From assembly GCA_963771545.1 (NCBI GenBank), contig CAVYTX010000002.1:620001-684000 (forward strand): 64,000 nucleotides of DNA, written 5' to 3'. Positions 16,977-26,520 of the stretch are shown piece after piece. Position 1 is the stretch's first letter; the number at the start of each line of letters is the position of its first letter. A program made the translations under genes and the position numbers. The notes under the pieces were generated by a model that did not search any database, had not been told where the DNA came from, and was given only the letters and a program-made list of their open reading frames with translations. This stretch comes from CAKZLS01 sp963771545 (GTDB lineage: Bacteria; Pseudomonadota; Alphaproteobacteria; Rhodospirillales; Defluviicoccaceae).

Positions 16977-17654
16977 TTACTCGAGTTTCTTGAGCTTTTC
17001 CTCGAAGGCCGAGAGGTCCGGCGGAGACCCGAGAAGAGCCGCGCGAACCAGATTCTCCTGTCCAAGACTTGCCGCCATTTCCGTGAGTTCGTTGGGATCG
17101 TGTTTCCAGGCGTAACGGACCTGCTGGAAAACCAGCTCGCGGTCTTCCCGAAGCAACTGGGGCCAAGCCAGAAAGCTCAGTCTCAGCCTGGACATGAGGA
17201 GGCGGGGGTCATACGGCGCCGTCGCAAACGCCAGGCGCAGCGCCGACAACGCTTCCGGGGACCATCCGTCGGCCTGAAACGAGGCATGGGCAAGTCTCGT
17301 CCAGGCGTAGGGGTTGGCCGGCGCGAGCGCCAGCCCCCTCTTCAGCGAGGCGACAGCCTCTTCGATCCGTCGCCGCTTTGCCGGGTCATCGCCGCCCAGT
17401 CTCTCGGCGACGAGCAATTGGGCGAGGCCGAGATCCGTCAACGTCCGGCCCTGGGAACTCCAGGTCAGACCTCGTTGTTGAGCGGCAACAAGTGTTTCCA
17501 GTTCTTCAGTCTGAACGGCTTGAAGGTTTTGCAGTTTTCTCAAGACGGGAGCGGAGGGCGCCATCACGAACGCGGAAATCGTTCGCGGAACACCCAGCGC
17601 GAGCAGGGTGAGCGCCATCGCACCAAGAATAAAGCCGATCAGACGGGTCTTCAT
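16977..17654 (-). CDS. Hypothetical membrane-anchored TPR-like protein of the EPS locus
   Basis: A 225-residue protein with one N-terminal membrane segment (residues 4-24) and an alpha-helical, TPR-like remainder: EEAVASLKRGLALAPANPYAWTRLAHASF resembles one repeat, followed by LSALRLAFATAPYDPRLLMSRLRL. I take the ATG at 17654 because MKTRLIGFILG reads as the proper membrane start. It follows the tyrosine-kinase gene by 25 bp in the same operon and probably helps exopolysaccharide assembly or export; the exact role is unknown. Confidence 0.72.
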   Translation of the reverse strand: MKTRLIGFILGAMALTLLALGVPRTISAFVMAPSAPVLRKLQNLQAVQTEELETLVAAQQRGLTWSSQGRTLTDLGLAQLLVAERLGGDDPAKRRRIEEAVASLKRGLALAPANPYAWTRLAHASFQADGWSPEALSALRLAFATAPYDPRLLMSRLRLSFLAWPQLLREDRELVFQQVRYAWKHDPNELTEMAASLGQENLVRAALLGSPPDLSAFEEKLKKLE

Positions 17655-17679
17655 ACAACCCGATTCTAGAGCCAAGCCA

Positions 17680-19953
17680 TTAGTCCACGTAGTACTTCTT
17701 GATCCGGCCGGTATAGTAGCCGGAATCGCCGTACCCGTACTGCGCGTGTTTTTTCACGTTCACGACATTCAGCACGACGCCGGCCAGCTTGGCTCCGGAC
17801 GTGGCGACCTGTTTCATGGCCATCGCCACGGTTTCCCGCCGCGTATCCGCCCAGCGCACGGTAAACACCACCCGGTCGACGATGGTTGCGAGGATGCGGG
17901 CGTCCGACACCGCCAGGACCGGCGGCGAATTGAGAATGACGAGGTCATAGGATTGCGCCAGTCCTTCGATCAGGCGCTTCATGTGATCGGAGGCCACGAT
18001 GTCGGCGGCGTTGGTGGCGAACTTCCCGGCGGTGATGATGTGCGCGCCGGAAGGCTCGTCCTTGCGGACTGCGTCCTCCAGTTTGATCTCGCCGGCCAGC
18101 AGCTCGACCAGTCCCGGTCCGGTCGGAATGCCGAGGAACGCGCTGACGCTGGGCTTCCGGAGGTCGGTGTCGATCAGGATCACGTTGCGACCGGATTTCG
18201 CCAGCATGCGGGTCAAGCTCAGGGCGAGGGTCGTTTTCCCCTCGCCGCTTTGGGCCGATGTGAATACGACCGTTTTGGGCGGTGCGTCCACGTGCGACAA
18301 AAGCAGGCTGGTATACAGGCCCCGGACCGCTTCGCCGTATGCGGACATCGGACGATCGAGAATGTAGTCCGGCGGCGACTGGCGGTTCTTGAGGACGCCC
18401 GTCAACGCGGGAACAAGGCTCAGAATGCTGGCGCCGGTCATGCGTTCGATCTGGTCGCCGCTTCGGAAGCCTCTATCCAGCTGCTCCAGCAGGAAGACGA
18501 GCAGCACTCCCAAGATCGCGGACGCCGCCACCACCAGGGCGAGGATGATCGTTTTCTTGGGGTACGACGGAACGGTCGGGACATCGGCCCTGGAGATGAC
18601 GCGCGCGTCGGGCCGCTGGCTCTGAATATCCCGCTCGGCGCTCTTCTGCTCGAATCGCGCCAGAAAGGTTTCCAGCAACGCCTTATCGGCATCGGCCTCG
18701 CGCTCCAGCGCTCGAAGCTGGACCTCGGCGGTATTGGACTGGCCGAGATGAAGCTTCAAGCGTTCCAAATTCTCCTCGAGCGTCGCTTCCCTGGCCCTCG
18801 CGATTCCCACTTCGTTCTTGAGCGTCTGGACGACCTTGTTGACCTCGCTTTCGATCTTCGACTGAATATCGTCGAGTTCGGCGCGGGCGCTGATCATTTT
18901 CGGGTGCCTTTCGCCATACTGCCCCGACGATTCCACCACTTTTCGCCGGATCTCGGTTTCTTTCTCCATAAGCGCCTGGACGATGGGCGAGTCCAGAACG
19001 TCGGCCGCCGAACCGGCGCCGCCGGCCGATCGAATCAGCCGCTGCACCTGACCGAGACGCGCCTCGGCCTCCGCCCGATGCGCGCCCGCGAGCATAAGCT
19101 GCGCATTGAGATCGGAGATCTGCTGGGTGATCAGGGGCCCCGCCGTGCCCTTCAGGAGCCCGGCTTCCTTGCGGTATGACTCGACGGCGCGCTCCGAGAC
19201 GTCGACCTTTTGCCGCAATCCCGAAATCTTGTCATTGAGCCAGGCGGTCGTTCTGCTGGTGGCCTCGAATTTGGCCTCCAGTTGGTCGAGGATGTAGTTG
19301 TCGGCGATCTTATTGGCGACTTCCGCCGCCCGGTTCGGATCTTCCGATGTGAAATCGATGGAAATCACCCGCGAAAAGCCTTGGCGGGCAACCGACAGTC
19401 TGGTCAGGAATTCGTCGGCCACGGCGACACGCTCCCGCTCGCGCATCTGGGCTTCGGTGAGTTCCTTGCCGGATTGGCCATCCAGAAGGATCGCCGACCA
19501 TTCCTTGGGAAGGTAAGACCGGGCATCGAGAACGCCGTCGAAAAATCCCCGGGGGCGAAGAGCGGGGTTGAACTCGGGATCCAGGTTAAGCCGAAGCTGC
19601 TCGATCACCATTTCGGCGAGACGGCGCGATTTTATCACTTCCATCTCGCTTTCGATCGTCTCGGTGTCGACCCCGCGGCCGGCGACGAGTTCCTCGATGT
19701 TGACCATGGACGAATTGCGGGATTCGATCAGGACTTGGACCTGGGTCGCGTATTTCGGGGAGATCTGGAAAAGGATGATAGCGGCCGCGACGGAGAGCAG
19801 AACGACCGTTCCGGCAATGACCGCCTTTCGGCGCCACAGCTTGCGGAAGAACTCCCTGAGATCGAATTCGGCGAGGAGCGATGTTCGATGGAAGCCCCCA
19901 TCGCCAGGATCGGCGACCTTGGTCCTTGGGGTGTCTTGCATGAAGCTGTCCAT
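17680..19953 (-). CDS. Polysaccharide co-polymerase / tyrosine autokinase (Wzc-type)
   Basis: A 757-residue bitopic inner-membrane protein. It has an N-terminal Wzz domain (about residues 25-130) with TM1 at about 42-62, a long coiled-coil periplasmic region (about 180-420), and a GNVR-like/TM2 segment (VPSYPKKTIILALVVAASAILGVL, described by position about 455-480). The cytoplasmic BY-kinase domain has Walker A (SGEGKTT, near residue 567), Walker A' (ILIDTDLRKPS) and Walker B-like VILNSPP. The C-terminal end is tyrosine-rich (QYGYGDSGYYTGRIKKYYVD), the usual autophosphorylation cluster. It controls chain length and export with the Wza-like protein upstream. GAGGG precedes the ATG at 19953. 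Confidence 0.94.
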   Translation of the reverse strand: MDSFMQDTPRTKVADPGDGGFHRTSLLAEFDLREFFRKLWRRKAVIAGTVVLLSVAAAIILFQISPKYATQVQVLIESRNSSMVNIEELVAGRGVDTETIESEMEVIKSRRLAEMVIEQLRLNLDPEFNPALRPRGFFDGVLDARSYLPKEWSAILLDGQSGKELTEAQMRERERVAVADEFLTRLSVARQGFSRVISIDFTSEDPNRAAEVANKIADNYILDQLEAKFEATSRTTAWLNDKISGLRQKVDVSERAVESYRKEAGLLKGTAGPLITQQISDLNAQLMLAGAHRAEAEARLGQVQRLIRSAGGAGSAADVLDSPIVQALMEKETEIRRKVVESSGQYGERHPKMISARAELDDIQSKIESEVNKVVQTLKNEVGIARAREATLEENLERLKLHLGQSNTAEVQLRALEREADADKALLETFLARFEQKSAERDIQSQRPDARVISRADVPTVPSYPKKTIILALVVAASAILGVLLVFLLEQLDRGFRSGDQIERMTGASILSLVPALTGVLKNRQSPPDYILDRPMSAYGEAVRGLYTSLLLSHVDAPPKTVVFTSAQSGEGKTTLALSLTRMLAKSGRNVILIDTDLRKPSVSAFLGIPTGPGLVELLAGEIKLEDAVRKDEPSGAHIITAGKFATNAADIVASDHMKRLIEGLAQSYDLVILNSPPVLAVSDARILATIVDRVVFTVRWADTRRETVAMAMKQVATSGAKLAGVVLNVVNVKKHAQYGYGDSGYYTGRIKKYYVD

Positions 19954-20069
19954 GAACCCTCTTTCCGCCGCACCGGTGGCTATTTGGTCAAAGTTGTAAA
20001 GACCAAACTATATGACCAAATGGTTAGCGCTTAGCTAAAATACCAAGGCTCGCTGGCTCGGCGGGTCCA

Positions 20070-20636
20070 TCAGAAGAAGCGTTCGGGAACTCGTATCACA
20101 TCTCCCGGAAAGACGATCGTATCCGGATTGGCTTCCTGCCATGCGGTCTGCGCCGCGTCGCCGCCTCGCTTGATCTCCACCTCGCTCTTCTTCGCGCGAT
20201 AGCTGAACCCCCCGGCCATGGCGACGGCGTTCCAGACGGTCATCCCGTTGACATAGGGGTAGCTGCCGGGTTCCTTGACCTCGCCGATGATATAGAAGGG
20301 ACGATAGTTCAGGACGTCGACGCTGACACGGGGATCCTTGAGAAAGTCGGGCTTCAGGCGGTCCGTGATCGCCTGCTCCAGTTCGGCGAGCGTGAGGCCC
20401 TTGGCCTCGACGGTGCGAATCAGCGGCAGCGAGACGCGTCCGGTTCCATCGAGCTCGAACTCGCCGGACAGGTCCTCCTGTCCAAACACGGTCACGCGAA
20501 TGCGATCCCCGGCGCCGAGCCGGTAACTGGTGTCCGCCTGCGCGGCCGCGGGCCGCGCGTCGGCGGCATAGGCGAGAACGCAGAACAAAGCGGTCAGAAC
20601 GAAGCGATCAATGCGGCGAAATCGTTCTATCAGCAT
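20070..20636 (-). CDS. Polysaccharide export outer-membrane protein (Wza/PES family, short form)
   Basis: A 188-residue exported protein. The signal peptide (about residues 1-30) is followed by YRLGAGDRIRVTVFGQEDLSGEFELDG, the start of the Poly_export domain, then an SLBB-type domain (FYIIGEVKEPGSYPYVNGMTVWNAVAMAGGFS). It lacks the C-terminal helix of Escherichia coli Wza, so a partner barrel probably forms the outer-membrane exit; the beta-barrel encoded just upstream (20705-21958) is a natural candidate. The gene sits 117 bp upstream of the kinase gene in the same operon. Confidence 0.92.
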   Translation of the reverse strand: MLIERFRRIDRFVLTALFCVLAYAADARPAAAQADTSYRLGAGDRIRVTVFGQEDLSGEFELDGTGRVSLPLIRTVEAKGLTLAELEQAITDRLKPDFLKDPRVSVDVLNYRPFYIIGEVKEPGSYPYVNGMTVWNAVAMAGGFSYRAKKSEVEIKRGGDAAQTAWQEANPDTIVFPGDVIRVPERFF

Positions 20637-20704
20637 GCACTTCCTATTCCGTTTCCGAATGCCAAACCCGTTACGCGCACTTCGGTAACGGCGAGCAACG
20701 ACAT

Positions 20705-21958
20705 TTATAACTGCCCCGTAATACCGATAAAGACACGATTTTCCGTATAATCCTCATCTTGGCCCGGAGCGTTGTCCGAATCACGGCGCGTGAATACGTA
20801 ATTCAGGGAAGCGGACAAAAAGCGGTTGATCAAATACTTGCCGCCAATTCCCGCCCGATAAATATAATCATTGCGGGAGATGCCTTCGTAGTCGTTGTTG
20901 GTGACGCCTCCCGAAACGTTCAGAAGGACGTTCCGGAGAAGCTCGTGGTCCACCCTGAGGGTGCCCGCGGTGGCCCAGTAACCGGACGCTCCCACCTCGG
21001 TGGTCTCCTCGACGGTTCTGGCGACACGGGCGCCGACGGTGGTCAGCGGCGTGACGTTCCAGTCCAGCGCCATGCCGCCGGTGGGCCCCGTCATGTTTTT
21101 GAGTCCGTGACCGTAATTCTGCTGGCGATAGCCGAAGAATACATCCCCGACGGTGATTCCGCTGATATCGAACGCGAGCCCGCCGACGATACCGTACCCC
21201 CAGGAGTCACGATTTTCGCCGCTATCGTCGGGTGTTTCATCGTAGACGCGGTCGTTGGTGTCGAAGCGGACAAAGGCCTCATACTCCGGAACGATTTCGT
21301 AGCCCCCGCGGATGCCGCCGCCGTAAACGTTGCGGTCGCGATCGTCGTTGTTGATATTCCCGCCGGATGTGCTTTCGTTGTCGTCGTAATCACGCCTGAA
21401 AAATTCACCGTCGACCGTCGCCGAAAACCGCCCGAACTGCTGGAAGTAGGTCGCGAAGGAATCATACTGATAATAGACGGTCGGGTCTTTCGCCGCGAAG
21501 TCGGAATCGGGATTGCCGCGATCCTCGTGCCGGCGCGATGCGCCGCCGCCGCCGCTGAGCTGGGCCTCGCGGGTGATGTCGAGCCTCCCGTCGGTGGCGA
21601 ACGCGAAATCTTGGTAATTCTCGCTGTTATGATCGACATAGAGGCCGAAGTCGCCCTCCGCCGCGAAATTGAGAGCGTGGTTGTTCCAGTCCGATTCGAC
21701 CGATAACGACGGTTGTAGCGCGGTGATGAAATCACTGTCGGTGTCGTGTTCGGTCGCGAAGATATTGTCGTTGTATTCCTCGACGATCGTCGCTTGCGGA
21801 AAAAAGAAGAAAGTTCCCGCTCGGATCCCGATCGGATCGTACTCGGGACGCGGCCGCGTGAGCACCGTATCGCCTCGAAACAACTCTTGAGCATAACCAT
21901 CGACGCTAAACAACGCGCCAACGGCAACCGCGCCGAAGCAAAGCGACTTCTTAACCAT
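20705..21958 (-). CDS. Outer-membrane beta-barrel protein of exopolysaccharide export
   Basis: A 417-residue protein with a signal peptide (MVKKSLCFGAVAVGALFSVDGYA) and a mature part of alternating polar/hydrophobic strands ending in YTENRVFIGITGQL, a terminal aromatic/aliphatic beta-signal region. PQATIVEEYNDNIFATEHDTDSDF near the mature N-terminus is the usual opening of VpsM/EpsL-type barrel proteins in EPS loci. Asp/Asn-rich stretches mark the predicted loops. The ATG at 21958 has GGAGAAGGACAG upstream; the longer frame is rejected. It is first of the three minus-strand export genes. Confidence 0.85.
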   Translation of the reverse strand: MVKKSLCFGAVAVGALFSVDGYAQELFRGDTVLTRPRPEYDPIGIRAGTFFFFPQATIVEEYNDNIFATEHDTDSDFITALQPSLSVESDWNNHALNFAAEGDFGLYVDHNSENYQDFAFATDGRLDITREAQLSGGGGASRRHEDRGNPDSDFAAKDPTVYYQYDSFATYFQQFGRFSATVDGEFFRRDYDDNESTSGGNINNDDRDRNVYGGGIRGGYEIVPEYEAFVRFDTNDRVYDETPDDSGENRDSWGYGIVGGLAFDISGITVGDVFFGYRQQNYGHGLKNMTGPTGGMALDWNVTPLTTVGARVARTVEETTEVGASGYWATAGTLRVDHELLRNVLLNVSGGVTNNDYEGISRNDYIYRAGIGGKYLINRFLSASLNYVFTRRDSDNAPGQDEDYTENRVFIGITGQL

Positions 21959-22193
21959 AGCTCTGTCCTTCTCCCCCTCCGGACCGATCATGGACCCCTT
22001 TTCCCGGTTGTGCCTTATCGAATCCAGACAACAGTTTGGCGACTACTAACCGCAATACTGTCCCAATGCAACGACGATTGAACGGCTCCAATGCTATGCG
22101 GATACTATGTGTTACATTCTGACAACTAGAAGCGGTTCGCCGCTAACAACTCGGTGAAGCGGTTGCGTCACACGGGGGCTCCAGGGGCAGTTT

Positions 22194-23039
22194 TCAATTC
22201 CTGCCCGCGGCGGCGGGCTCGGTGCATTCGGGGTACCGGTCATCCAAGGCGCGCCGAACCGGAATATTGAGTTCCGGAACCGCAAGGACCGTCGCGGTGG
22301 CCAGTTCGATGGGGCATACGCACTCGTCCCCAAGAAGACGACCTTTCTCAGGCAATTTCAGATCGGCGAATTCCATGATCGCCAACGCCAAATCGGGGTG
22401 AGCCGCGACAAGCGCGCTGAACGCATTCATCGCGATGCACTGGTTCTCTCTTTGGGGCGGGGTTTCCAAGGCCTCCAAAATCTCGGCCTGCAATTCCGGC
22501 GATAGATCCGTCGCAGAGGCGTCCGCGAGCTTCGCGGACGGTCCGCCGGTCAGGCCGCTTACTTGGCTTCGCAGCGGCGTTGGGTCCGAAGTTCGCGCGC
22601 CACCGCCGGCGCCGGGCGCGATTTCGCTCAGCGATTGCACCATCGCCGTCTCCACCGCCGAACCGCATCCCGGGTACCGGTCTTCCAGTGTGCGCCTGAG
22701 CGGTCCGGCCAAGTCCGGCACGACGCGAATCGCGGAGACGGCAAGATCGGCGGGGCACGCGCAATCGTCGCCGAGGAGATCCCCGCGCGAAGCCAGGTTC
22801 GCGCTGGCGAACGTCACGATTTGCCGCGCCAAGTGGGGGTAGGATCCGACCAATTGGCTCATCGGCGTCGTGGGAATGCAGCGATCGCCACTCCCGTTGC
22901 GGGTGGCGAGCACATTCAAAATTTGTGTTTGTATTCGAGGAGAGAGTGTTTCCGCCGCATGACCTTGACCCGAGGGAGCGAGTAAAAGAACGCCCGCGAT
23001 CGAGCATCCGGCAACAGCGAGCCTCATGACCGGTAACAT
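22194..23039 (-). CDS. Exported protein with a tandem 94-residue cysteine-patterned domain (unknown)
   Basis: A 281-residue protein with a signal peptide (about residues 1-29, ending GHAAE). Residues 32-125 and 179-272 align with each other without a gap over 94 positions, with cysteines at repeat positions 23, 62, 64 and 94 in both copies. Shared patterns are LSP-x2-Q-x2-IL, LLGD(D/E)C-x-CP, and R-x-L-(E/D)-DRYP-x-C. The copies are joined by a 53-residue Gly/Ser-rich linker. I do not recognise the domain. The paired cysteines and signal peptide suggest a disulfide-bonded periplasmic protein. GGAGG precedes the ATG at 23039. It lies upstream of the EPS export genes on the same strand, 236 bp away. 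Confidence 0.82.
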   Translation of the reverse strand: MLPVMRLAVAGCSIAGVLLLAPSGQGHAAETLSPRIQTQILNVLATRNGSGDRCIPTTPMSQLVGSYPHLARQIVTFASANLASRGDLLGDDCACPADLAVSAIRVVPDLAGPLRRTLEDRYPGCGSAVETAMVQSLSEIAPGAGGGARTSDPTPLRSQVSGLTGGPSAKLADASATDLSPELQAEILEALETPPQRENQCIAMNAFSALVAAHPDLALAIMEFADLKLPEKGRLLGDECVCPIELATATVLAVPELNIPVRRALDDRYPECTEPAAAGRN

Positions 23040-23468
23040 GAAAACCTCCACATATTTGCAACCATTCAGGCCCAGCCCAAACGCTCAGCCAGATCATCGT
23101 ATGGTATAGATTGTGCAAAAAATACAACCAACAATGCCATACGGGGTCAGCTTATGCAAACAATGAATGCATAAAAAGGAATTTCGCGCAATTATGAATA
23201 TATCATGAAACTGTTTCGTTAATGATACGCCTTGAAAAATGAAATAAACAACCTATGATAGCATCGTTGATGTAATCACGGACTTGCGGGCTGTGCGGTT
23301 CAGCTTGTGGTTGGCAAGGCGGTTAACTGGTAAGATGTCCGCTGGGGTGCAGCATACTCGCCGAATCAGGCGGGTTGCGGCCATCGATCCGTGACTTGAG
23401 CGCTCGACGGAAAGGCAGGAGCGCCAAACCATCCTCTCGCGGCCGATCCGCATGGGTGAAGGTGAAAA
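23040..23468. promoter_or_regulatory. AT-rich divergent intergenic region
   Basis: About 430 bases between the divergent genes at 23039 and 23469, clearly more AT-rich than its surroundings from about 23100 to 23260. It presumably holds promoters for both directions. I see no gene, convincing hairpin or recognisable operator. Confidence 0.4.
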
Positions 23469-24269
23469 GTGATCAGCAATCTCATGCCGGTGAGCGCCAT
23501 TGGACGCTTCTGGAAAAAGGCGAAACGGCTGACGGTCGCGACCGCCCGGGTTCCGGCCGGCCATCGGGTTTATGCGATCGGCGATCTGCACGGCCGCGTC
23601 GACCTTTTGCAACGTTTGCACACCAAGATCGCCGAGGACGCCGAAACCGCGGCGCCCGGAATGCGGAACACGATCGTTTATCTGGGCGACTACGTGGACA
23701 GGGGGTTCAATAGCAAGGAACTCATTGATTTCTTGCTCGACAATCCGCTTCCCGGCTTCGCGCCCGTGTATCTCAAGGGCAATCATGACGAGTACTTCGT
23801 CAACTTCATCGAGTCGTCCGAAGACGGCGAGCCCTGGCTGAAATACGGCGGCGACGCGACCGTCTACAGCTACGGGGTCCGGATTTCCGAGGACGTGCCC
23901 GCGGACCAGCGGCTCGACCATATCCGCGATCGCCTGCGCGAAACCGTTCCGACGCGGCATATGGCCTTTCTATCGGGGTTGAAGCTCGCATGGACGGTCG
24001 GGGATTTTCTGTTCGTCCACGCCGGGGTGCATCCCGACAGGCGTTGGGACCAGCAAGTTTCCCGCGATCTCCTCTGGATTCGCCATGAGTTTCTCGAATC
24101 CGATCGTGATTTCGGGAAAATCGTCGTCCATGGCCATTCGGTAACCGGCGCGCCGGATGTCCGCGTCAATCGCATCGGAATCGATACCGGCGCTTGTTAC
24201 AGCAACGTCTTGACGTGTCTGGTCCTCGAAGCGGACAGCAAGCGCTTTCTCTCCACCGTCAATTCATAA
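23469..24269 (+). CDS. PPP-family metallophosphoesterase (protein phosphatase 1-like)
   Basis: A 266-residue cytoplasmic phosphatase with the metal-binding signatures in order: GDLHGR (residues about 38-43), GDYVDRG (about 75-81), GNHDE (about 106-110), then HAG and HGHSV near the C-terminus. This matches bacterial serine/threonine phosphatase 1 or diadenosine tetraphosphatase-like enzymes. The start GTG 23469 has AAGG 6 bases upstream; ATG 23484 is an alternative. It stands alone but next to the EPS locus, where a phosphatase could counteract tyrosine-kinase signalling. That link is only positional; PPP enzymes usually act on Ser/Thr. Confidence 0.88.
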   Translation: MISNLMPVSAIGRFWKKAKRLTVATARVPAGHRVYAIGDLHGRVDLLQRLHTKIAEDAETAAPGMRNTIVYLGDYVDRGFNSKELIDFLLDNPLPGFAPVYLKGNHDEYFVNFIESSEDGEPWLKYGGDATVYSYGVRISEDVPADQRLDHIRDRLRETVPTRHMAFLSGLKLAWTVGDFLFVHAGVHPDRRWDQQVSRDLLWIRHEFLESDRDFGKIVVHGHSVTGAPDVRVNRIGIDTGACYSNVLTCLVLEADSKRFLSTVNS

Positions 24270-24592
24270 ACCATTTCCGACTTCGGTTTTTTTACAGGGT
24301 AACCCACACGAGGCATGAGTCGCCAACGGGGCGCGCGGCTTCGGCGTGGCGGCATCGGCATGAAACCATCGAAAACGTGGCGTTGAGAATAATAATAAAA
24401 TAACTACAAAAAATTAATACAAATAAATATATACTACTTATCAAATAATTCATTTGACCATGGCGCCAAATACTTACATTTTGAAGGTGGAGGGGCGACC
24501 CGTTGTTTCGGCCGTATTGCCGCTTTCAAGGCCTCGGCGGCCGCCGCGTTTCGTGGGGTGTTAGCGAAAATTCAGCGAACGCGGTGGTAATA

Positions 24593-24773
24593 CCAATGCT
24601 CACTGATAGGAACTCATTGTGATCGTGTTTCACGCATCCTTGGCAGGAGGGGCCGCGCCGGCGATGCGGCGCATCGTCAAGCGGTTTCCCCATATTCCAA
24701 ACGTGGGCCCCGAGGATGCGCGAAACACGACCCCGATAGGCCGTCACAATGGGTTCCTATCAGTGAGTATTGG
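24593..24773. mobile_element. MITE-like element, 181 bp, TA-flanked
   Basis: Terminal inverted repeats of about 30 bp: the left end reads CCAATGCTCACTGATAGGAA, continuing CTCATTGTGA; the right end on the reverse strand reads CCAATACTCACTGATAGGAA, continuing CCCATTGTGA. Similarity resumes further in (TCGTGTTTCRCGCATCC). Both ends abut TA (24591-24592 and 24774-24775), the target duplication expected for IS630/Tc1-mariner transposition. No ORF is inside. It occupies most of the gap between 24270 and 24814; the rest of that gap is AT-rich and shows no gene. Confidence 0.75.
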
Positions 24774-24814
24774 TACAAATCCGAGTTGGGAAATCTCAAA
24801 CTAGGTAGCGTTTC

Positions 24815-26264
24815 ATGATGTATTCGGCGCGGTGCTGGCCTGACTTCGTCTCTTCCGGAGGCAGGCGCGATGGTTCGAGTTCGGTTCACTCAGGGGAGGC
24901 GAAGCGCGTCCCCGGCGGTTCGGTCACGGTCTCCCGATTGGCGTTCGCCATCGCCGCGGCCTTGGCCCTGACCGGATCGCAGGTTGACGCGGCTCGGGCG
25001 ACCACGCTCGAGGAAGTCGTGTCGCTTGCAATTTCAACACACCCGACGGTGAAGAAAGCGCAGGCCGGCAAACGGGCGGCCGACGAGGAGGTCGACGAGG
25101 CGCGGGCCGATTTCTTCCCCACATTGGACGTCGTGGGCGAGGTCGGTTACGAGTACACCGACAATTTCTTCACCCGCAGCCAGACGGAAAACGGTAGCGG
25201 GACGGAAGAGCTGGCCCGCAAGCTCGTCGTCGGCGAGGCTCGCCAGAATCTGTTTCAAGGGTTCGGACAGATTCAACCGGACGGCGGCGGCGAAGGAACG
25301 TGTCAAGCTCGCCAATCACAATTTGATGGATAGCACCGAGGCAATCGGGCTGCGCGCCGCCTCCGCGTATATTGACGTGTTGCGCGCCCGCCATGTGGCC
25401 ATGCTTGCCGAGGAAAACGTCGGTGTGCACTTGGATGTGCGCAACAACATTCAGTACAAGGCCGAAAAGGGCCGAAGCGACGCGGGTGATTTCAATCAGG
25501 CGGAGAGCCGTTTGTCGCTGGCGCGGAAACGCTTGAACGAGGCCCGCGGCCAGCTCCGCGACGCCGAGGCCGGATACCTGGAAGCCGTGGGGCAAAACCC
25601 GGGCACCCTGGAAATGCCGCGGCCTCCGCACCAGACCGTCCCGCAAACCATCGATCTGGCGGTCGCCTCGGCCGAGGAAAACAATCCTTCGGTTTTGGCC
25701 GCCATCGACGCCGTCAGGGCCAGCGGTTTCAATTCCAAGGCGTTGCAGTCTCCCTACTATCCCAAGTTCGATATCAAGCTTCTCGGCCAAGGCGGAAACG
25801 ACGTCGATGGGGTCGAGGGCGACGATAATCGGTTTCAGGCGCTGCTGGTCATGGACTACAACCTATATCGCGGCGGCGGAGACTTGGCTCGTCACCGGCG
25901 GTCCGTTGAAAAATCCAGCGAAGCGAGACAACGGGAAGCCGAGATACGGCGTCTGGTGTCGGAACAGATGCGGGTGGAATACACCGCGCTCCTGACCGCG
26001 AGAGAGAACCTGCCCCTAGCGGAAACGCGGGCGCAGGCGGCGGCTCGGGTTGTTTCGGCTTACCGCCAGCAGTTCGAACTTGGACGCCGTTCCCTGCTGG
26101 ACGTGCTTGACGTGGTCCATGAGCTGTTCGAGGCCAACGTGGGCGTGGTCAATACCGACGCGGAAATGATGCGGGCTTATTACCGGGTGCTGGCCACCGG
26201 CGGCTCGCTGCTTCCGGTGCTGAACGTGGCCGTCCCCGCCGCTACTGCCGCCGGTACGTCCTAA
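24815..26264 (+). pseudogene. TolC-family outer-membrane channel protein, frameshifted
   Basis: Two overlapping frames make one TolC/AggA-like protein. The first (from 24815) has a signal-like segment (LAFAIAAALALTGSQVDAARA), then TLEEVVSLAISTHPTVKKAQAGK and RADFFPTLDVVGEVGYEYTDNF up to NLFQGF. The second, to 26264, supplies DRFNRTAAAKERVKLANHNL onward with both helical-barrel repeats and QFELGRRSLLDVLDVVHELFEA. Removing one G at about 25261-25267 joins them perfectly. Type I secretion or efflux is the usual role, and the RTX-like protein at 36370 is a possible client. The true start is unclear: GGGGAGG at 24893 has no ATG in range. Confidence 0.8.
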
Positions 26265-26520
26265 ATTGAGCCTACCTCCGCGGGGATGCCGCCGGCGACC
26301 CCATCGCGGAAAAATCGGACGCGATCCGCGGGCCAAAACCGGCCGGCGGATCGCGCCATATTTTCCTGAACGTTTCGTCACCGTAATTTCGCCATTTGCG
26401 TGTTTCCATTTACGGTCTTGGACATCGAATCGCCGGGAATCCGTACCGATAGCAATTGACGTATCTTCGCCATGCAGTAGAAGACACGCTTCGGCCGGTG
26501 CCGTTCGGGAGCAGGTGGCG

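Noticed and set aside
24526..24804. Small ORFs inside the MITE-like element
   Set aside because: They run across the inverted repeats in both directions and are artefacts of the palindromic sequence.
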